DNA of 64,000 nt from NCBI GenBank assembly GCA_949825065.1, contig OX463841.1, positions 24,440,916 through 24,504,915 of the forward strand, in the 5' to 3' direction. The notes beneath the pieces are model-generated. The model had not been told where the DNA came from. It was given only the letters and a program-made list of their open reading frames with translations, and searched no databases. A program made the position numbers and the translations under genes. How positions within the stretch are numbered: the stretch's first letter is position 1; each line of letters starts with the position of its first letter. This document shows positions 37,942-49,404 of this stretch, one piece after another. This DNA is from Odontocerum albicorne. Its lineage: Eukaryota; Arthropoda; Insecta; Trichoptera; Odontoceridae.

Positions 37942-37954
37942 CAGGGGTGGCGCT
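37942..37954 (+). promoter_or_regulatory. CTCF-like site
   Basis: caggggtggcgct followed by a closely resembles the CTCF core (AGGKGGCGC-type). In a 13-bp match the chance of a random hit in 64 kb is not negligible. Binding is inferred from the motif alone. Confidence 0.3.
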
Positions 37955-38179
37955 ATTTAATAATGAACTGGATACAACACTAAAAACACAAATTAAAAAT
38001 CAGCACTAAAAAACATAACAGCTCCACATTTTTCAACTCAACCATGAAATGGGATGTATAGGGAACTTAACCATGAAAGGCATATTTTAGGGACACGATA
38101 TTTATTCACTTAAAGAATTAAAGTATGCTCTTTCGATGGTTGAAACAACAACTATCGATGATTCTAATTGCCTGTCTTT

Positions 38180-38345
38180 CAGCCTGTGGGCTGCAAGTTC
38201 TTTTCCCATTGGAACGTAAATTATTTCAAAAAGGGATTGATCCTTTCACTTAACGCCTCTTTAATATCATTCTGGTTAGTCGGAAAAGATTGTCACGTAG
38301 CAATTAGCTCTGCAGGTTATACATTATTCAATAAAGGTGTAATAA
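38180..38345 (+). repeat. Diverged SINE copy (family A)
   Basis: Degenerate B box (gctgcaagttcttttcccattgg), then body gatcctttcacttaacgcct, tttctggtt-like cattctggttagtcgg, and tail with tctgcaggttatacatt. The head is too eroded to read. Confidence 0.55.
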
Positions 38346-38420
38346 AAAGTAACCAAAACACATATATTGTAGTTAGAATCGTTTTTGCATTTATATGTAT
38401 AAATGACTGAACACATATGT

Positions 38421-38665
38421 ATTAGGCAGGGACGGCACTGCCCGAAGGAATTGAATTTGGCAAGCAGTCTGCGTTAATGATGTGTCCGAGTGAAAAAGCT
38501 AGCACTTGTCGCCGAGTGGGCGCTAAATTTCCACGACATTTAATCACGAGCCCAGCCACGGACTTCGCCGGGAAATGATGAAGTCGGATTTTCAGCAACT
38601 AATGATGTGAGTGACCCCACCCATTTCGAGGCGGCCAGGGGCAAATTTTTCCCCCAATCAACAAG
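38421..38665. promoter_or_regulatory. GC-richer island, candidate conserved non-coding element
   Basis: About 240 bp of balanced-to-GC-rich DNA with words such as gacggcactgcccgaag, agcacttgtcgccgagtgg, agcccagccacggacttcgc and gaggcggccaggggc. It includes E-box/NK-like cacttg and several homeobox-like taat cores. No coding frame with family resemblance. Enhancer function is a guess from composition and genomic setting. Confidence 0.3.
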
Positions 38666-38729
38666 GAAATTTAGTTTTATTAACTTATTTTTATATCTTG
38701 ATACTTTATTCCATTAAGTATAATCTCGC

Positions 38730-38750
38730 CTCGCCTCGCCTCGCTTTTAA
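38730..38750. repeat. (CGCCT)n short tandem repeat
   Basis: Four consecutive units, ctcgcctcgcctcgcctcgc. Confidence 0.85.
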
Positions 38751-39835
38751 ATGCATCACTAAGCGACCCTTAAAACTCACGAGTTCAGATCCATATTGAA
38801 ATAGATACACATATAGCGAGTTTAAAACAAAATTAAACAAGTATGAGAAATTTAAAACGTAACATAAGTAAAATTAAATGGTATCAATTGATGGTACACG
38901 AAATATGTTGTGAGAAAAGGGGGAAAGTACAGGACTGAGGAATCAAGGTTAATAACATGAAATGATTGAAGAGAGATATAGATATATATTTTAACAAGCA
39001 CATTTTTGAAAATGTTGTATTGTATTAAATTTTAATTTCAGGAAGTGTTCTACTTTTTTGGGGTTTTCACATTTTACTGAGTGGAAAATAAAATTTCAAA
39101 AAATCTTGTTATAAAAAGGTGCTTACGTTTATTTTTAATAAGCTTAGGTTTAGATTATTTAAATGGTGTAAAAATAAAAAAAAAAATTGAAATACAAATA
39201 TATTGATTAAGATTTACTAATACCACTGAATTATGTGTTTTTACATCAAACTTTTTGTATTTTATTTGCCTTAATTTTTATGTAAACAATAGAGTAGGTA
39301 CATATAATTTTTATGCAACATACATTGTAAAAACTCCAAGTAATACTTTGTCTTTTAAGTTGTTGCACATCTGTTCAACTTTTATATGGGAACTAACTAA
39401 ATAAAGAATCCGACTCTGTAGTTTCGCCACACCCCAGTCATCTAAAATGAGAAGGTATCAACATTTCTTTATCAGCTGTTTACACATTTGATAAAATTTA
39501 CATAATGTGCCTCCTTTGCCATCCAGAGTGTCACCTACATAAAATTCCTGGGCGAAAACATAAATTGAAGTATTTCCTCCGACTTAATTTGTTGAAATGC
39601 TTTCCGGCTATATTCATTTTACTTGGCCAACAAACTGTTTGTGTTTTATTGAAATGTTTATATCTATCTATTTATAACGGTCATATGAATTTATAAATAT
39701 TAATGCAAGAACTGAAAAGAATTTCTCGAAATTGTATTTCATCATATTTATAAAAAAAAACTATTCATTTAAAGTATTGGAAAAAATCAAGGCGATTGGT
39801 AATCGACGACTTTCGCACCCTGAGAGTGATCAATT
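38751..39835. other. AT-rich non-coding DNA
   Basis: No gene or element recognised. Confidence 0.5.
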
Positions 39836-39839
39836 GGAG

Positions 39840-40000
39840 GAGGGATGCTGCTTATGTTTTTTCACATAGATACATACCATTACGCCGTGTCCCTTGCGGG
39901 GTAAACAGAGAGAACAAATTTATATTCATTTCTAACCAAGCACACAACTTACGCAACCTCCAATCTTCTATAACCCATAGTTCTCACTTTACATTCTTTC
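39840..40000 (-). mobile_element. Non-LTR retrotransposon 3' relic
   Basis: On the minus strand tggaggttgcgtaagttgtg and gtgcttggttagaaatgaat are followed by ctctctgtttaccccgcaag and ggacacggcgtaatggtatg. The last block aligns with the relic at 42700-42995 (gagacatggcgtgaacttatg). Too degraded for a continuous protein. Confidence 0.45.
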
Positions 40001-40004
40001 TAAA

Positions 40005-41014
40005 TCTGGTATATCTGATCGAGTCTCGTTTTTTTTTCAATTTCACCTCTTCCACGTACACCTTGCACATCGGTCATTATTTTGTCGTTTATACTCTCCG
40101 TATGTTCAAATCATCGTAACACTCCTTTCTTAGTCTTTCTTAAAACATCAATTTCCTCCATAAATAAATTTTTGATGTCTTCATTCCGTCTTCTTTCATA
40201 ATTCATAAATTAAATTAAAGTTAAACTTCTTGATGTTTGTTTGCACACCTCAGTGATGGAGTTGAAATAACGCAAGAATTCATTCACGGTAAATTAATAT
40301 TGAAAAGTACAATAATGTGTTAAAACACATGTACGATTGCTTGAGCATTGAGCAGATATTGAGTAAGTTGGCTGGACTTACTTATCTTACGTACACATTC
40401 ATATGGAATGATAAGATATATAATATATAATAACGAAACATTTAACAACAAAAGTCATATTGATTTTAACGGGTAAAACATATATCCATTTAAACCTTAA
40501 ATACTTCCAGTCATTGGATGTGACTGGAAGTATTGAGAGGCTGTGAGTAAGAGAACGGTCCACAAGAAGTTAAATAAATTAAATCATCGAGATTACTTGT
40601 TCACATCATCATGACTTAGAACTGAATGGAGTGGAGGCGAATTAAAATTTAATTCTAGACCATCAAGAAACTATAGCGTCCAGCCATAAAACAAGGCGAC
40701 TAAGAAAAAAATAACAAACATTAAAATTAATAAAGTTTTTTTCCTCAGTTTGATGTTCCACGTTTATACAAACGTATTTGAGTATTATTGAGTCTAAATG
40801 GAATATCTGTCTTTGATGATTTTAATAACCCTGCTCTTCGAGTGTGGTAACTAACTTACTTTGTGGTACTATGTTATGTATTTTGTTAACATATATTTTA
40901 TTTAAGATTAATTCACTGTATAACTTATCTGTTTGAATGTTTATTAAAGACATTAATTATAGAGTGAGATTAACAAATTATTTTAGAATTAATAACAGTT
41001 TTTAAAAACTATTT
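40005..41014. other. AT-rich non-coding DNA
   Basis: Nothing recognised apart from a short inverted repeat near 40507-40533 (acttccagtcattgga/tgactggaagt). Confidence 0.5.
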
Positions 41015-41500
41015 TACGTAGTGCAAATGAGCTGCTAAGGTTTGTCTTAGCAAAACAACGTATAATTGATTGCATTTTACGTGGTACAAATAAGCTGCTT
41101 AGATGTTACTCAACAAAATGTATTGTTGTTAAGATTGTTTAAATAAGTTGCTAGTATCACTTAAAAAAAAGTATGATTGATTCCGTTTTAGGTAGTTAAA
41201 ATGAGTTGCTAAGGTGTAGTTTAACAAAATAATGCATTATCAATTGCATTCGTGTAGTGCAAATGTGTTGCTAAGGTGTCATTTAACAAAATGGTGTATT
41301 ATTGATTGCATTTGACGTGGTGGAAACGAGTTGCTAAAATGCCACTAAACAAAACAATGTATTATTCATTGCATTTTATGTGATGTAAATAAGTTGCTAA
41401 GGTGTCCCTTAACAAAACAATGTATCATCGACTGTATTTTACGTGGTGGAAATGAGTTGCTAAGGTGTCACCACAAAAAAATGTATTATTGAATGCAGTT
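41015..41500. repeat. 62/63-bp minisatellite, about 8 degenerate units
   Basis: The word gagttgctaaggtgt (and variants gctgctaagg, gttgctagta) recurs at 41031, 41094, 41147, 41205, 41267, 41330, 41393 and 41455. Spacing is mostly 62-63 bp, with two shortened units (53 and 58 bp) near the left. Each unit also holds taacaaaa-aatgtattat and tgattgcattttacgtggtg. Units on the right are more alike. No open frame is conserved. Confidence 0.9.
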
Positions 41501-41504
41501 TTCC

Positions 41505-42050
41505 ACACAATATTCAATACCCTTCAACGACAATAATATTGAAAGTCACGATTTAACTTTTGTACACAAAGTCGTGACACCGAACATGTTCTATACAATA
41601 AGATACAATACATTTAACTTTTTTTTATTTTGCACGTTTTGTTTGGACACATTTAATTATTTTAATTGCATTAGCAGCCATTGGATCGGCGCTGCATAAT
41701 TCGGTAATAAATTGACAAAGGTTTACGACTAAGTTGAGAGTCATGCAATATTTATCTTTCAAACGACACGCAGACTTAAATATGAATTATCTTAAGAATT
41801 TGAATATTTCAAGAAGACAGAATTAAAACAATCACAAATATGATATTAATTCATCAAATGAAAACAAAACAATGCCATAACAACCTTAAAACAAAAAAAA
41901 GTAACATAGATACACAAAATAATATGATTTTGTAACCAAAAATGGTAACTCCAAAGGCGTTTACAATTTGTTTATTCCATAGTTTGTAATAAAATTAAAA
42001 GAAACAAAAGTATTAAGTACAACCGAGCGAGCATATTTCTACGTGGAAAT
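41505..42050. other. AT-rich non-coding DNA
   Basis: No gene seen; the frame 41493-41699 plus starts in the last minisatellite unit and has no known content. Confidence 0.5.
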
Positions 42051-42054
42051 ATCT

Positions 42055-42197
42055 TACAACCAAAACAAAAAATGTAAGAGGTCTTAAATGAAAATTATAA
42101 CTAAATTATTTTTAAATAATCTTGGGTTCAATCAGAAGCGAACCCGTAACCCCCGGGTAAGAGGTCGAGCGTCTTACCAACAAGGTCCCGTAGATTT
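42055..42197 (-). repeat. SINE copy (family A), truncated body
   Basis: Minus-strand head with well preserved B box: ttgggttcaatcagaagcga, acccgtaacccccgggtaag, then cgagcgtcttaccaacaagg and tcccgta. The body matches only weakly (gtaagaggtcttaaatgaaa). Confidence 0.7.
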
Positions 42198-42699
42198 TCA
42201 AGCCACAAGTTTAGTTATTTGAAATGCTATGATTTTTTATATTTAATCATTATTCTATCTAATTTTCTGTTAATTTAACATATGTCTTATTTTCGGTTAT
42301 TTTAAGAAAAAACTTATCCGCAGTTTGAAAAACATAGTTGAGACCTATTTTCTCGATTTGTATTTGACGTATTGAAAACAAGATAAATAAAATATAAAAG
42401 TTACACCTAAACAATGCCTCGTAATCAACAAGACCTATCTGATCAGTTTTTAATCTGAAAGAAAAAGTTCATGCTTAAAATAACTAGGATGTCAGAGAGA
42501 TTTTAAGAAAAACCGATAAAACATTTTGTATTTAGTAGGTAGGTATGTAAATACAACAGACCATTTAACACAAAATCATTTTAAATTAGAAATGCTCACC
42601 TTGCAAAATATCTGGCATTACAACATTTGATTGAGCAGGAAAAGATCATATAAAATATAACTATTTATTAGAATCGAATATTATAAGTAGAAATAAGAA

Positions 42700-42995
42700 A
42701 GGAAACTTGAGATGGTTTTGCCGAATTTAGAGAATGAGTTTAAAAAAATCCTACGAAATAAATATATACCTGAAATTAACGGAGAGTGAAGAAAAGGTAG
42801 ACCGAGGAAAGATTGGAACAAGCTAGTGGGCAAAAAAAAATCTAATGGAAAGGTAAGAAGTATGAGAAACAAAAGAAATTATATGGTGAGATGCATGGGT
42901 GTGGAGGAGACGAAAGTTGTGTGCATGGATAGAAAGGCGTGAAGATTTGTCCTTTGCCTACTCCTAAAGAGACATGGCGTGAACTTATGTATGCA
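42700..42995 (+). mobile_element. Non-LTR retrotransposon C-terminal relic
   Basis: Plus-strand readings give RWFCRI-stop-RM (expected RWFGHVERM), then RKGRPRKDWNKLVG, and further on MVRCMGVEETKVVCMDRKA. This is the usual order at the C terminus of insect non-LTR pol proteins, broken by stops and frameshifts. The 3' segment gatttgtcctttgcctactc and agagacatggcg is shared with the relics at 31385 and 39840. Confidence 0.6.
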
Positions 42996-43227
42996 TGGCT
43001 TTTAAAATTTAAGTTTAAAAATATATGTTATACCAATTCATTCCCTGGTATCTTATAGTTCTAACTTAAACTTTAATCATTAAATAACCTTTAAAAATAG
43101 ATATTTTGTAAAATATTGAAATTACTTTATATCGCATTTATATGTTTCTTTATCTCCTTACCGTGTCAATGGCTTTTAATTATTTCCAACCAGAAATCTA
43201 CCACTTGGAGATCACTAGAAGTTCTCC

Positions 43228-43430
43228 GAATCCATAGAGGTGCATGGCCGCGCGGTAACGCACTGGACTTCCGTACGGAAGGTCCTTGGTTCGAGTCCCG
43301 CGATGTGCTACTCCCCTCGAACGACACAGGCAATTTTTCCGCCTAGTGTTCGAGGGTGTAAGGATACCTATGACTTCGGTCAAAAAAAGTACTCTTCGGT
43401 GCAAGACACCGTGCACCGTGTTACACTGCA
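43228..43430 (+). repeat. tRNA-derived SINE copy (family B)
   Basis: tRNA-like head with A-box region tggccgcgcggtaacgcac and perfect B box ggttcgagtcccgcg, then gtgctactcccctcgaacga, tttttccgcctagtgttcga, gggtgtaaggatacctatga and cttcggt. The order of blocks agrees with 17320-17530 on the minus strand. The rather intact promoter boxes suggest a young copy. A functional tRNA gene is unlikely because the acceptor and T stems do not pair properly. Confidence 0.7.
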
Positions 43431-43439
43431 GTAAGTATC

Positions 43440-44300
43440 GTATGGAATACTCACCGCAGATACAGAGAGCGATCTATCACGTAATATTCCCCATTTTACT
43501 ATTTTGTCCCGGAGTTTTCTCGATTTCTGTTAAATGCTTGTAAAGAGTTTTCCAGGTCCTCCAGGGCAGTTCCGAGCCAGATGGTATTGTCTTTTCAGGC
43601 AAAATCTGCAAGCCTGATATTCCTCTTAACTAGTTCATGCGAACAGCAGATGGTTGTTTCAGATGCTAAGCGGTCTGAATTTTAACCTATAAGTTTCTTA
43701 AATATAGTTATTAAAATCATTATTACATTTGATACTCATATCTGATGTTCGACAGAAACACAAACTGCGTTTAACTTTAAAAAATATGATTATTTTTTTC
43801 TTCTTCACAAGTTGTTTAAATTAATTGCTCTGAATTCAGAAGTGGGCCGCATATTACTTGAAGCGTTAAATAATCTAAATCAACGCGACGTGGAAACAAA
43901 GTATATGAGGTATTTAATTTATCAGCCTCAAACATGATACGTATTTTATTCAAAACACTCCAGACACGAGTTCAGACGTATGCGGTGAACATCCCCGCAG
44001 CCATTTATTCTGCACTGAAAGCTGAAGGCGAGGAATTCAGAATGACACCAGAGAAAACATTAAATCAACCTGAAAATAATGGACGAAAATGGGTAAAACT
44101 GTTTTTTTTTACCATAAATACTTATACTGTAAAATCGTATTTATTAAACGGTGTTAGTTTTTTTTGTATATTTAAATTGAAATTAGAATACAATACAAGG
44201 TTAAGAATAAATACGATATTTTATTAAAAAAAATATAAAAATCAATAATTAAATAGTATATATAACACTTTAAATGTGTACAGTAAAACCTTGCAAAGGG
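43440..44300. other. Non-coding DNA with one unexplained open frame
   Basis: 43934-44227 plus is open for 97 codons. Its first 55 residues are normal-looking protein (IPAAIYSALKAEGEEF, RMTPEKTLNQPENNG) and a potential donor ATGG/gtaaaa follows at 44092. No family is recognised and no acceptor is obvious, so no gene is called. Confidence 0.3.
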
Positions 44301-44303
44301 TAT

Positions 44304-44520
44304 TTCGAAATGTTGTATCACGTGGTTTGGCTTAAGATGCCGCCGTTTCAAAAACGCTGCAGCTTTTCCCTTCAGGGGTGGTAATGTTGACTTGAATGTT
44401 TTGAGGCTTTTGTATCAGCTGCATAAGATCTTTCGGATGTTATATCACGTGGTTTGGGTTATGGCGTCGACGTTTTGAAAATGCTGTAGTTTTCATCTTC
44501 GTGGATTGTTTGTAGTGACG
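44304..44520. repeat. Tandem duplication of about 125 bp (2 units)
   Basis: Unit 1 starts tttcgaaatgttgtatcacg and unit 2 starts tttcggatgttatatcacgt; both continue tggtttgg, then atgccgccgtttcaaaaacg versus atggcgtcgacgttttgaaa, and ctgcagctttt/ctgtagtttt. Diverged, about 70-75% by eye. Confidence 0.65.
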
Positions 44521-44859
44521 AAGTTAATTATGTTACAAACAAGCTCTTAACATGAAAACTGCAAACTACGTAACGCAACACTCTGAAAGACCTTATAGAG
44601 ATTATTTATTTATTTGAGGCAAAGAACAAAAATGATTATTTTTCTGTAAACGTTCGAAAATATTAACCAAGGTTTGAAAAATAACATTGGATTAAACTTT
44701 TTTTAAACATCATGAATGTCATCTAAAGTTTTAACACGTATATATATTCGCCCCTTGAAAAAGTAACATCCATGTAGTTTAAGATATATAACGTTAAGAA
44801 AAGTTTTTCGTGTGCAAGCAGACGCCATTAATTTTCCTATGCAACTAAAAGCCACGGAA

Positions 44860-45035
44860 GCGAGTTTCAGCGCAAGTGCGGAGTGGCCAAGTAGTTCGTT
44901 CCAGTACTGGGCACAGCGCCGGGCTAATGGCGACGCGGACTGGCAAGATCTATTGCACTGGCTACTTATACTAGTCGGCTGGCGTGGAAGTTTTCTCCTA
45001 AGTGCCTATACGTCGTCTGGGATTCACACCGATCT
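44860..45035. other. GC-richer segment of unknown nature
   Basis: About 170 bp (gcacagcgccgggctaatgg, gcgacgcggactggcaag) open on the plus strand from 44812 to 45057. gcggagtggccaagtagtt is similar to a tRNA A-box region, but no B box follows in the right orientation. Candidate old SINE, regulatory island or exon remnant. Confidence 0.3.
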
Positions 45036-45059
45036 CAAAAATGTATTATTTTTGTAATA

Positions 45060-45765
45060 TCAGATGAGTTAATGTATAATTTTAATGTCAGATTAATGAA
45101 AATATGTTAAAACTGTGTTATATTCATGGTTGGAAATTATTTTCTTGCTCAATTACATGATACGCGAAATTTGATAAAATTATATTTTTTAGACATTCGT
45201 ATTTCTAAGTAACTTACAAAAATACTAATGGACATGATCAAAAATCAAAGAAAAATCTATTTATTTATTTTTTATTTATTATTTTATTGCTATATGTGTA
45301 TAACAATTTGTTCTCACCAAATTTTCTCGAATATGCCACGATGTTTTAATTCATGGTATATTTTACAAAAAAAATCAAGTGAAAAAAATTAAAGCGGTAA
45401 TGGTAGAACTCTATAGGAAAGGAAATTTGTTTAGCAATAAGGAAAGAAGACATGGAACACATTCAAGTTTTTCATAATTTTTGTGCGTTTTTATTATTTT
45501 TTAAATATATTTTTTTAATGAAGTTATGTTTATAATTGTGATGAAGACTATTGAAATATTTATTGAACACATCGGAAACAAGGCAAACACTGTCACTTTT
45601 TAACCGAGTTTTAACGTACATCTAAAAATACATGATATGAACATTTCTTTCATTGTAGTATTGAGTGTTTAACTTAGTTTCATGCCCCACCTTTTTTAAA
45701 AAATGTTTTTATTATTTTTCGTGCATAAATTAATGGGTTTAAGGCGAAAATGTAAGCAGTGGGTG
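45060..45765. other. AT-rich non-coding DNA
   Basis: No gene or element recognised. Confidence 0.5.
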
Positions 45766-45769
45766 AAGC

Positions 45770-45935
45770 AAAGGACCACTAACCAAATAGACAGACCAAA
45801 TCAGGAATCAACAGAGTCCTCTGTGATGGCAGCACTCCGAGAGAGTCCAAAAAGGGAGAGGCGGAGAAATGTCGTGGCCATGTGAACGGGAGAAATCACA
45901 AACCTCAGTCATTAACAAGCGAACAAGAAGAAGTG
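45770..45935 (+). mobile_element. Non-LTR retrotransposon 3' relic (partner of 10170-10315)
   Basis: Plus-strand frame ends SSVMAALRESPKRERRRNVV followed by AM-stop. The DNA ctctgtgatggcagcactcc repeats the relic near 10181 almost exactly. It ends with aacaagaagaagtg, an AAG-rich 3' tail. Confidence 0.6.
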
Positions 45936-46680
45936 TTAGTGAGTCAATTATTTTTTCTATCACTGGCAAACACTGCTAAAATTTCCATATATAATTTTTT
46001 TTTAAAGTAAAATATTTTATTCCATATGTATTTCATCCCTAAAATATTTTTGAATAATCCATCTTACTTTAACCCCTCACAGTGTTTAGAAAGTCTGTTA
46101 CAGTTTAAAATTTAAATAGTAGTCACATTCTTTCAATCTGTTATCATAATTTCCCCCCACAATACACGAGCAAACATATTAGCCGCATATAATCTCCAAA
46201 CAATAAAAATATTTGCACAAGGAATTATCAGGGGAGCTGCGGTGGACCGAGAGGGATGCGATAGGCCTCATGGGAGGGGGTTGATGGAGATAATAAAAGA
46301 AGTAAGGGAAATGTTAAGAAAAAAAATGTTTCTCTTTGGATTAAATGACAGTAAAACATTTTTTGTTGTGAAATTATATATGATGTATTGTTGTTAGCAA
46401 TATTCATATACTCGTACATAACTTTGAAGAGGAATATAATATGAACAATAATGATTTTATGGAATAGTAAAAATACTCAAATTATATGTTAAGCTTTATT
46501 TTGAGAGAGAAAGACTTGTTAAATTTAAATAACTGATAGAAATTGATATTTTTTTATTTAAAGACCTTAATTAATGCTTATGTAAAATACTTTGAATATT
46601 TCTGTGAACATTCGATACAAAATAGAAAAAATGACAATTTTACTCGTATATAATATATAAGATTATTCCTACATTTTATT

Positions 46681-46880
46681 GTATTATATTACACATTAAT
46701 TGTATATAGTACAACTTTGTGGGCATCATGGTAGTTTTTCCAAACCAACCAGAAAGTGTTAAACAAGTTTTAAGTGAAACTAGCATGGAACCTTATTTTT
46801 TTAAATCTAGGTACTTACAAGAATTGAACCCAAATCTCCCGTGCTGGAAGACAAACGTCTTATTAACGAGGTATTTTAAT
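46681..46880 (-). repeat. tRNA-derived SINE copy (family A)
   Basis: Minus-strand copy. Tail tatatagtacaactttgtgg, body caaaccaaccagaaagtgtt, ttttaagtgaaactagcatg and gaacc. The head is agaattgaacccaaatctcc, cgtgctggaagacaaacgtc and ttattaacgagg. Confidence 0.8.
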
Positions 46881-46884
46881 ATGA

Positions 46885-47250
46885 TGTAGATGTATTTTCT
46901 TCCTTTAGCACTTTTAACCACAAATCAGAAAAGAATAATAAAGTTTTTATTTAAATTTTATATCAGTTTTAATTAACAATATGCATAAAATTAGAGTTCG
47001 AGCTTAATAAATATTTCATATAAAAATAAACTAAAAATATATTTTATTAAAATATTAACTAAATGATTTTAATTTCCCAAAACAACTTTTTCAAGAGACA
47101 AACTCATATTTTATCGCAAAAAGTGGATATAAAAATATTAATCTCTTAAGTTATTTAAATATTTAATTTCACATATTTTTCGTCGGCAAATAATATCAGC
47201 GATGCTTTATTTGACAAAAAGCTTTTTTTAATTGTGGCAACACTTTTACT
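46885..47250. other. AT-rich non-coding DNA
   Basis: Nothing recognised. Confidence 0.5.
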
Positions 47251-47255
47251 TTACA

Positions 47256-47485
47256 GGCAAATTGACAGGGTGTGCACCGGCGGGTTTATTCAGCGAGTCG
47301 GGATTTGATATTCAATACAAAGGGGATTAGCGCTAAACCGCGCCTAATTTGTCCAAATACTCGTACGTCGGGCGGGCGTTATGACACTATCTGTCGCCTC
47401 CGGGAAATAGATGGCGCTCCGGGCATTAGGCCATTTTAAACGGCCAGATTATCATAATAAAACGGCGCCCGGATGAGGGTTGTTT
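47256..47485. promoter_or_regulatory. GC-rich island with CTCF-like and TCF-like motifs
   Basis: About 230 bp standing out from AT-rich flanks. It contains tagatggcgct at 47408-47418, a good match to the insect CTCF-like core. A TCF-like caaaggggattagc sits near 47320 with an embedded K50-homeobox ggatta, and several taat cores follow. It has no coding frame. One of the stronger candidates for a conserved cis-regulatory or insulator element in this presumed intron; evidence is sequence composition and motifs only. Confidence 0.4.
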
Positions 47486-47489
47486 TAGG

Positions 47490-49190
47490 GTTGTCACAAT
47501 TGTATTTATCAAATAAAAACGTATAGATATTCAAAATTAAAAAAAGGAGACAAACGCAAAGAAATATGTCAAATTCTAGGTTTTACTAAAGATTTTTTCG
47601 AACAAGTTTTCAGTTTGTATAAACATTTACTATTATACGTTTGGCAATGCTCTGAGCAAGACAACAAAATATTAATATATTTTTTAAATAATTATTTAAA
47701 ATACTAATATCTGCTCAATTATCTTCTCAAATTGAATACATCTCTAATGAAAAGTAAATAAAAACCAAAAGCACTTAAATTTTATAATACGCCGCATTTT
47801 TGACACTTATACAAAATTCTCATCATTTATGCTAAGAAAATTATAGATATGATAAGAATAACTTTAAATAAAAAAAAACTTTCTAGACATGATTTAACTT
47901 TTTATCAACATTTCACTCAAAAAGATGAAGAAAGTGTGAAAATGTCGGTGATAACTGGATATCATGAAGAACGGTAAGCTAGGAAAATATCAAAGCAAAG
48001 ATGTATTTATAAATCAAAAAGATACTAGCTTCTTAGTATCGTACATAGTTGACAGACGTAGTTGACTGGAAGCAGATCATCAACTTAATCAGATCTATGT
48101 TACATTAGTTTTTTTGTCCTAAACATAAGTCAACTTACTTTTGAATTTCAACCTAGAATCAAAACTTTATTTTTGAAAGATAGTTTATGTCCTTGAATAA
48201 TCTACCAAAAATAATTAACAATAAAAAATGACGATTCATAAAACTTGATCACAGTGCTCTGTGTTGCCTAGTTTGGATTACTAAACAAACAATAGTTGGG
48301 GAGGACAGCACCTCTCGGAACGAATTGTTTTATAGCCCCAAAACTGCTGCAAAATCCCATTTCACTAGTCGCTGAATCCAGCCCATCCCTGCCTATCTTC
48401 GTATGTAACATTAAAATACACTTTGTAACATTGCGCGCTGAACAAGCGGGGGTGAAATTTTTCATCTTATTATTAGGGTTCACACATGCGGTGTGTCCTG
48501 TAATCGGCGTGTTTCTATTAATTTATGAAAACTACAGCCACTTTTATACAGTAAAATGCTAAACATCATTAGATGTAGGTTGAAATATACTTGGTGACTG
48601 GTACTTGATGCAACATTTTGAAGGAGATCATCCAATAAAGTTCATATAAATATTATATAAATTATTAACTGGTATTGTTGGAAAATATTGAAAAAAGTGT
48701 AATCTTAGCTTATGAAAACATCATCTCTTATATGTTACATTATTGGTAAACTTATAAATATTAAAGCAAAGATAGTAAGTGCTAATTAATTCAAGTTAAT
48801 CATAATACACAAAAGTTTTCAATCGAATTACTTTTACATTATGAATTAATTTGTGAAGCAGATGGGGAGGATGAGTCACGTAAAGTTACGCACTTCATGT
48901 TCACTTGAGATGATTTATTTTTTCTATACCTACTAACTTCATAATAGTTGGTTATTGATATTATAATTGGATAAATATTTTACTTATACTAAATCCATGT
49001 ATTACCTCCAAGAAACTGTTAATGTAAATGTTCATAAATAATGTTACGATCTGAAAGAAGAAGCTATACAAAAAAGTGTAACAATCATCGAAAAACTCGT
49101 TTATTTAATTTTCATTGAACATAAATAAGAAAACCTGAGCTTAAAACGTTTTTATCAATTTTAGACTTCGAAGATTTGACTTGAATACAT
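47490..49190. other. Mostly AT-rich non-coding DNA
   Basis: A mixed-composition stretch at 48290-48510 (gaggacagcacctctcgg, gcgcgctgaacaagcggggg) has overlapping short frames on both strands without recognisable content. No gene called. Confidence 0.45.
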
Positions 49191-49195
49191 TATAC

Positions 49196-49402
49196 CACGA
49201 CCTCCGTGCTCTAGTTTGGAAGGCGGTTTTTTTTTCAGTCGAGGATGCAGGTTCGATTTCTGTTGATATATATTTTTTCAAGAGCTTTAGTCAGGTTTTT
49301 CTTAAATTCTCTTTAGTATTTTTCTGGTCGGTTTAAAGAGATACTCACATTGCAAAAACCCTTCCGGTTGTACTGTATACAACTAAAATATAATACAATA
49401 CA
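49196..49402 (+). repeat. tRNA-derived SINE copy (family A)
   Basis: Plus-strand copy: gacctccgtgctctagtttg, B box gcaggttcgatttctgttg, body agtcaggtttttcttaaatt, tttctggtcggtttaaagag and tail cggttgtactgtatacaact. Almost full length. Confidence 0.82.
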
Positions 49403-49404
49403 AG

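Noticed and set aside
41015..41500. CRISPR-like array
   Set aside because: Units are contiguous degenerate tandem repeats with no spacer structure, and the DNA is from a eukaryote.
43228..43300. Functional tRNA gene
   Set aside because: Good A and B boxes, but stems do not fold properly and a SINE body shared with 17320-17530 follows.
43934..44227. Host exon encoding IPAAIYSALKAEGEEF
   Set aside because: Protein-like composition and a possible donor, but no acceptor, no recognised family and no partner exon; left as unexplained.
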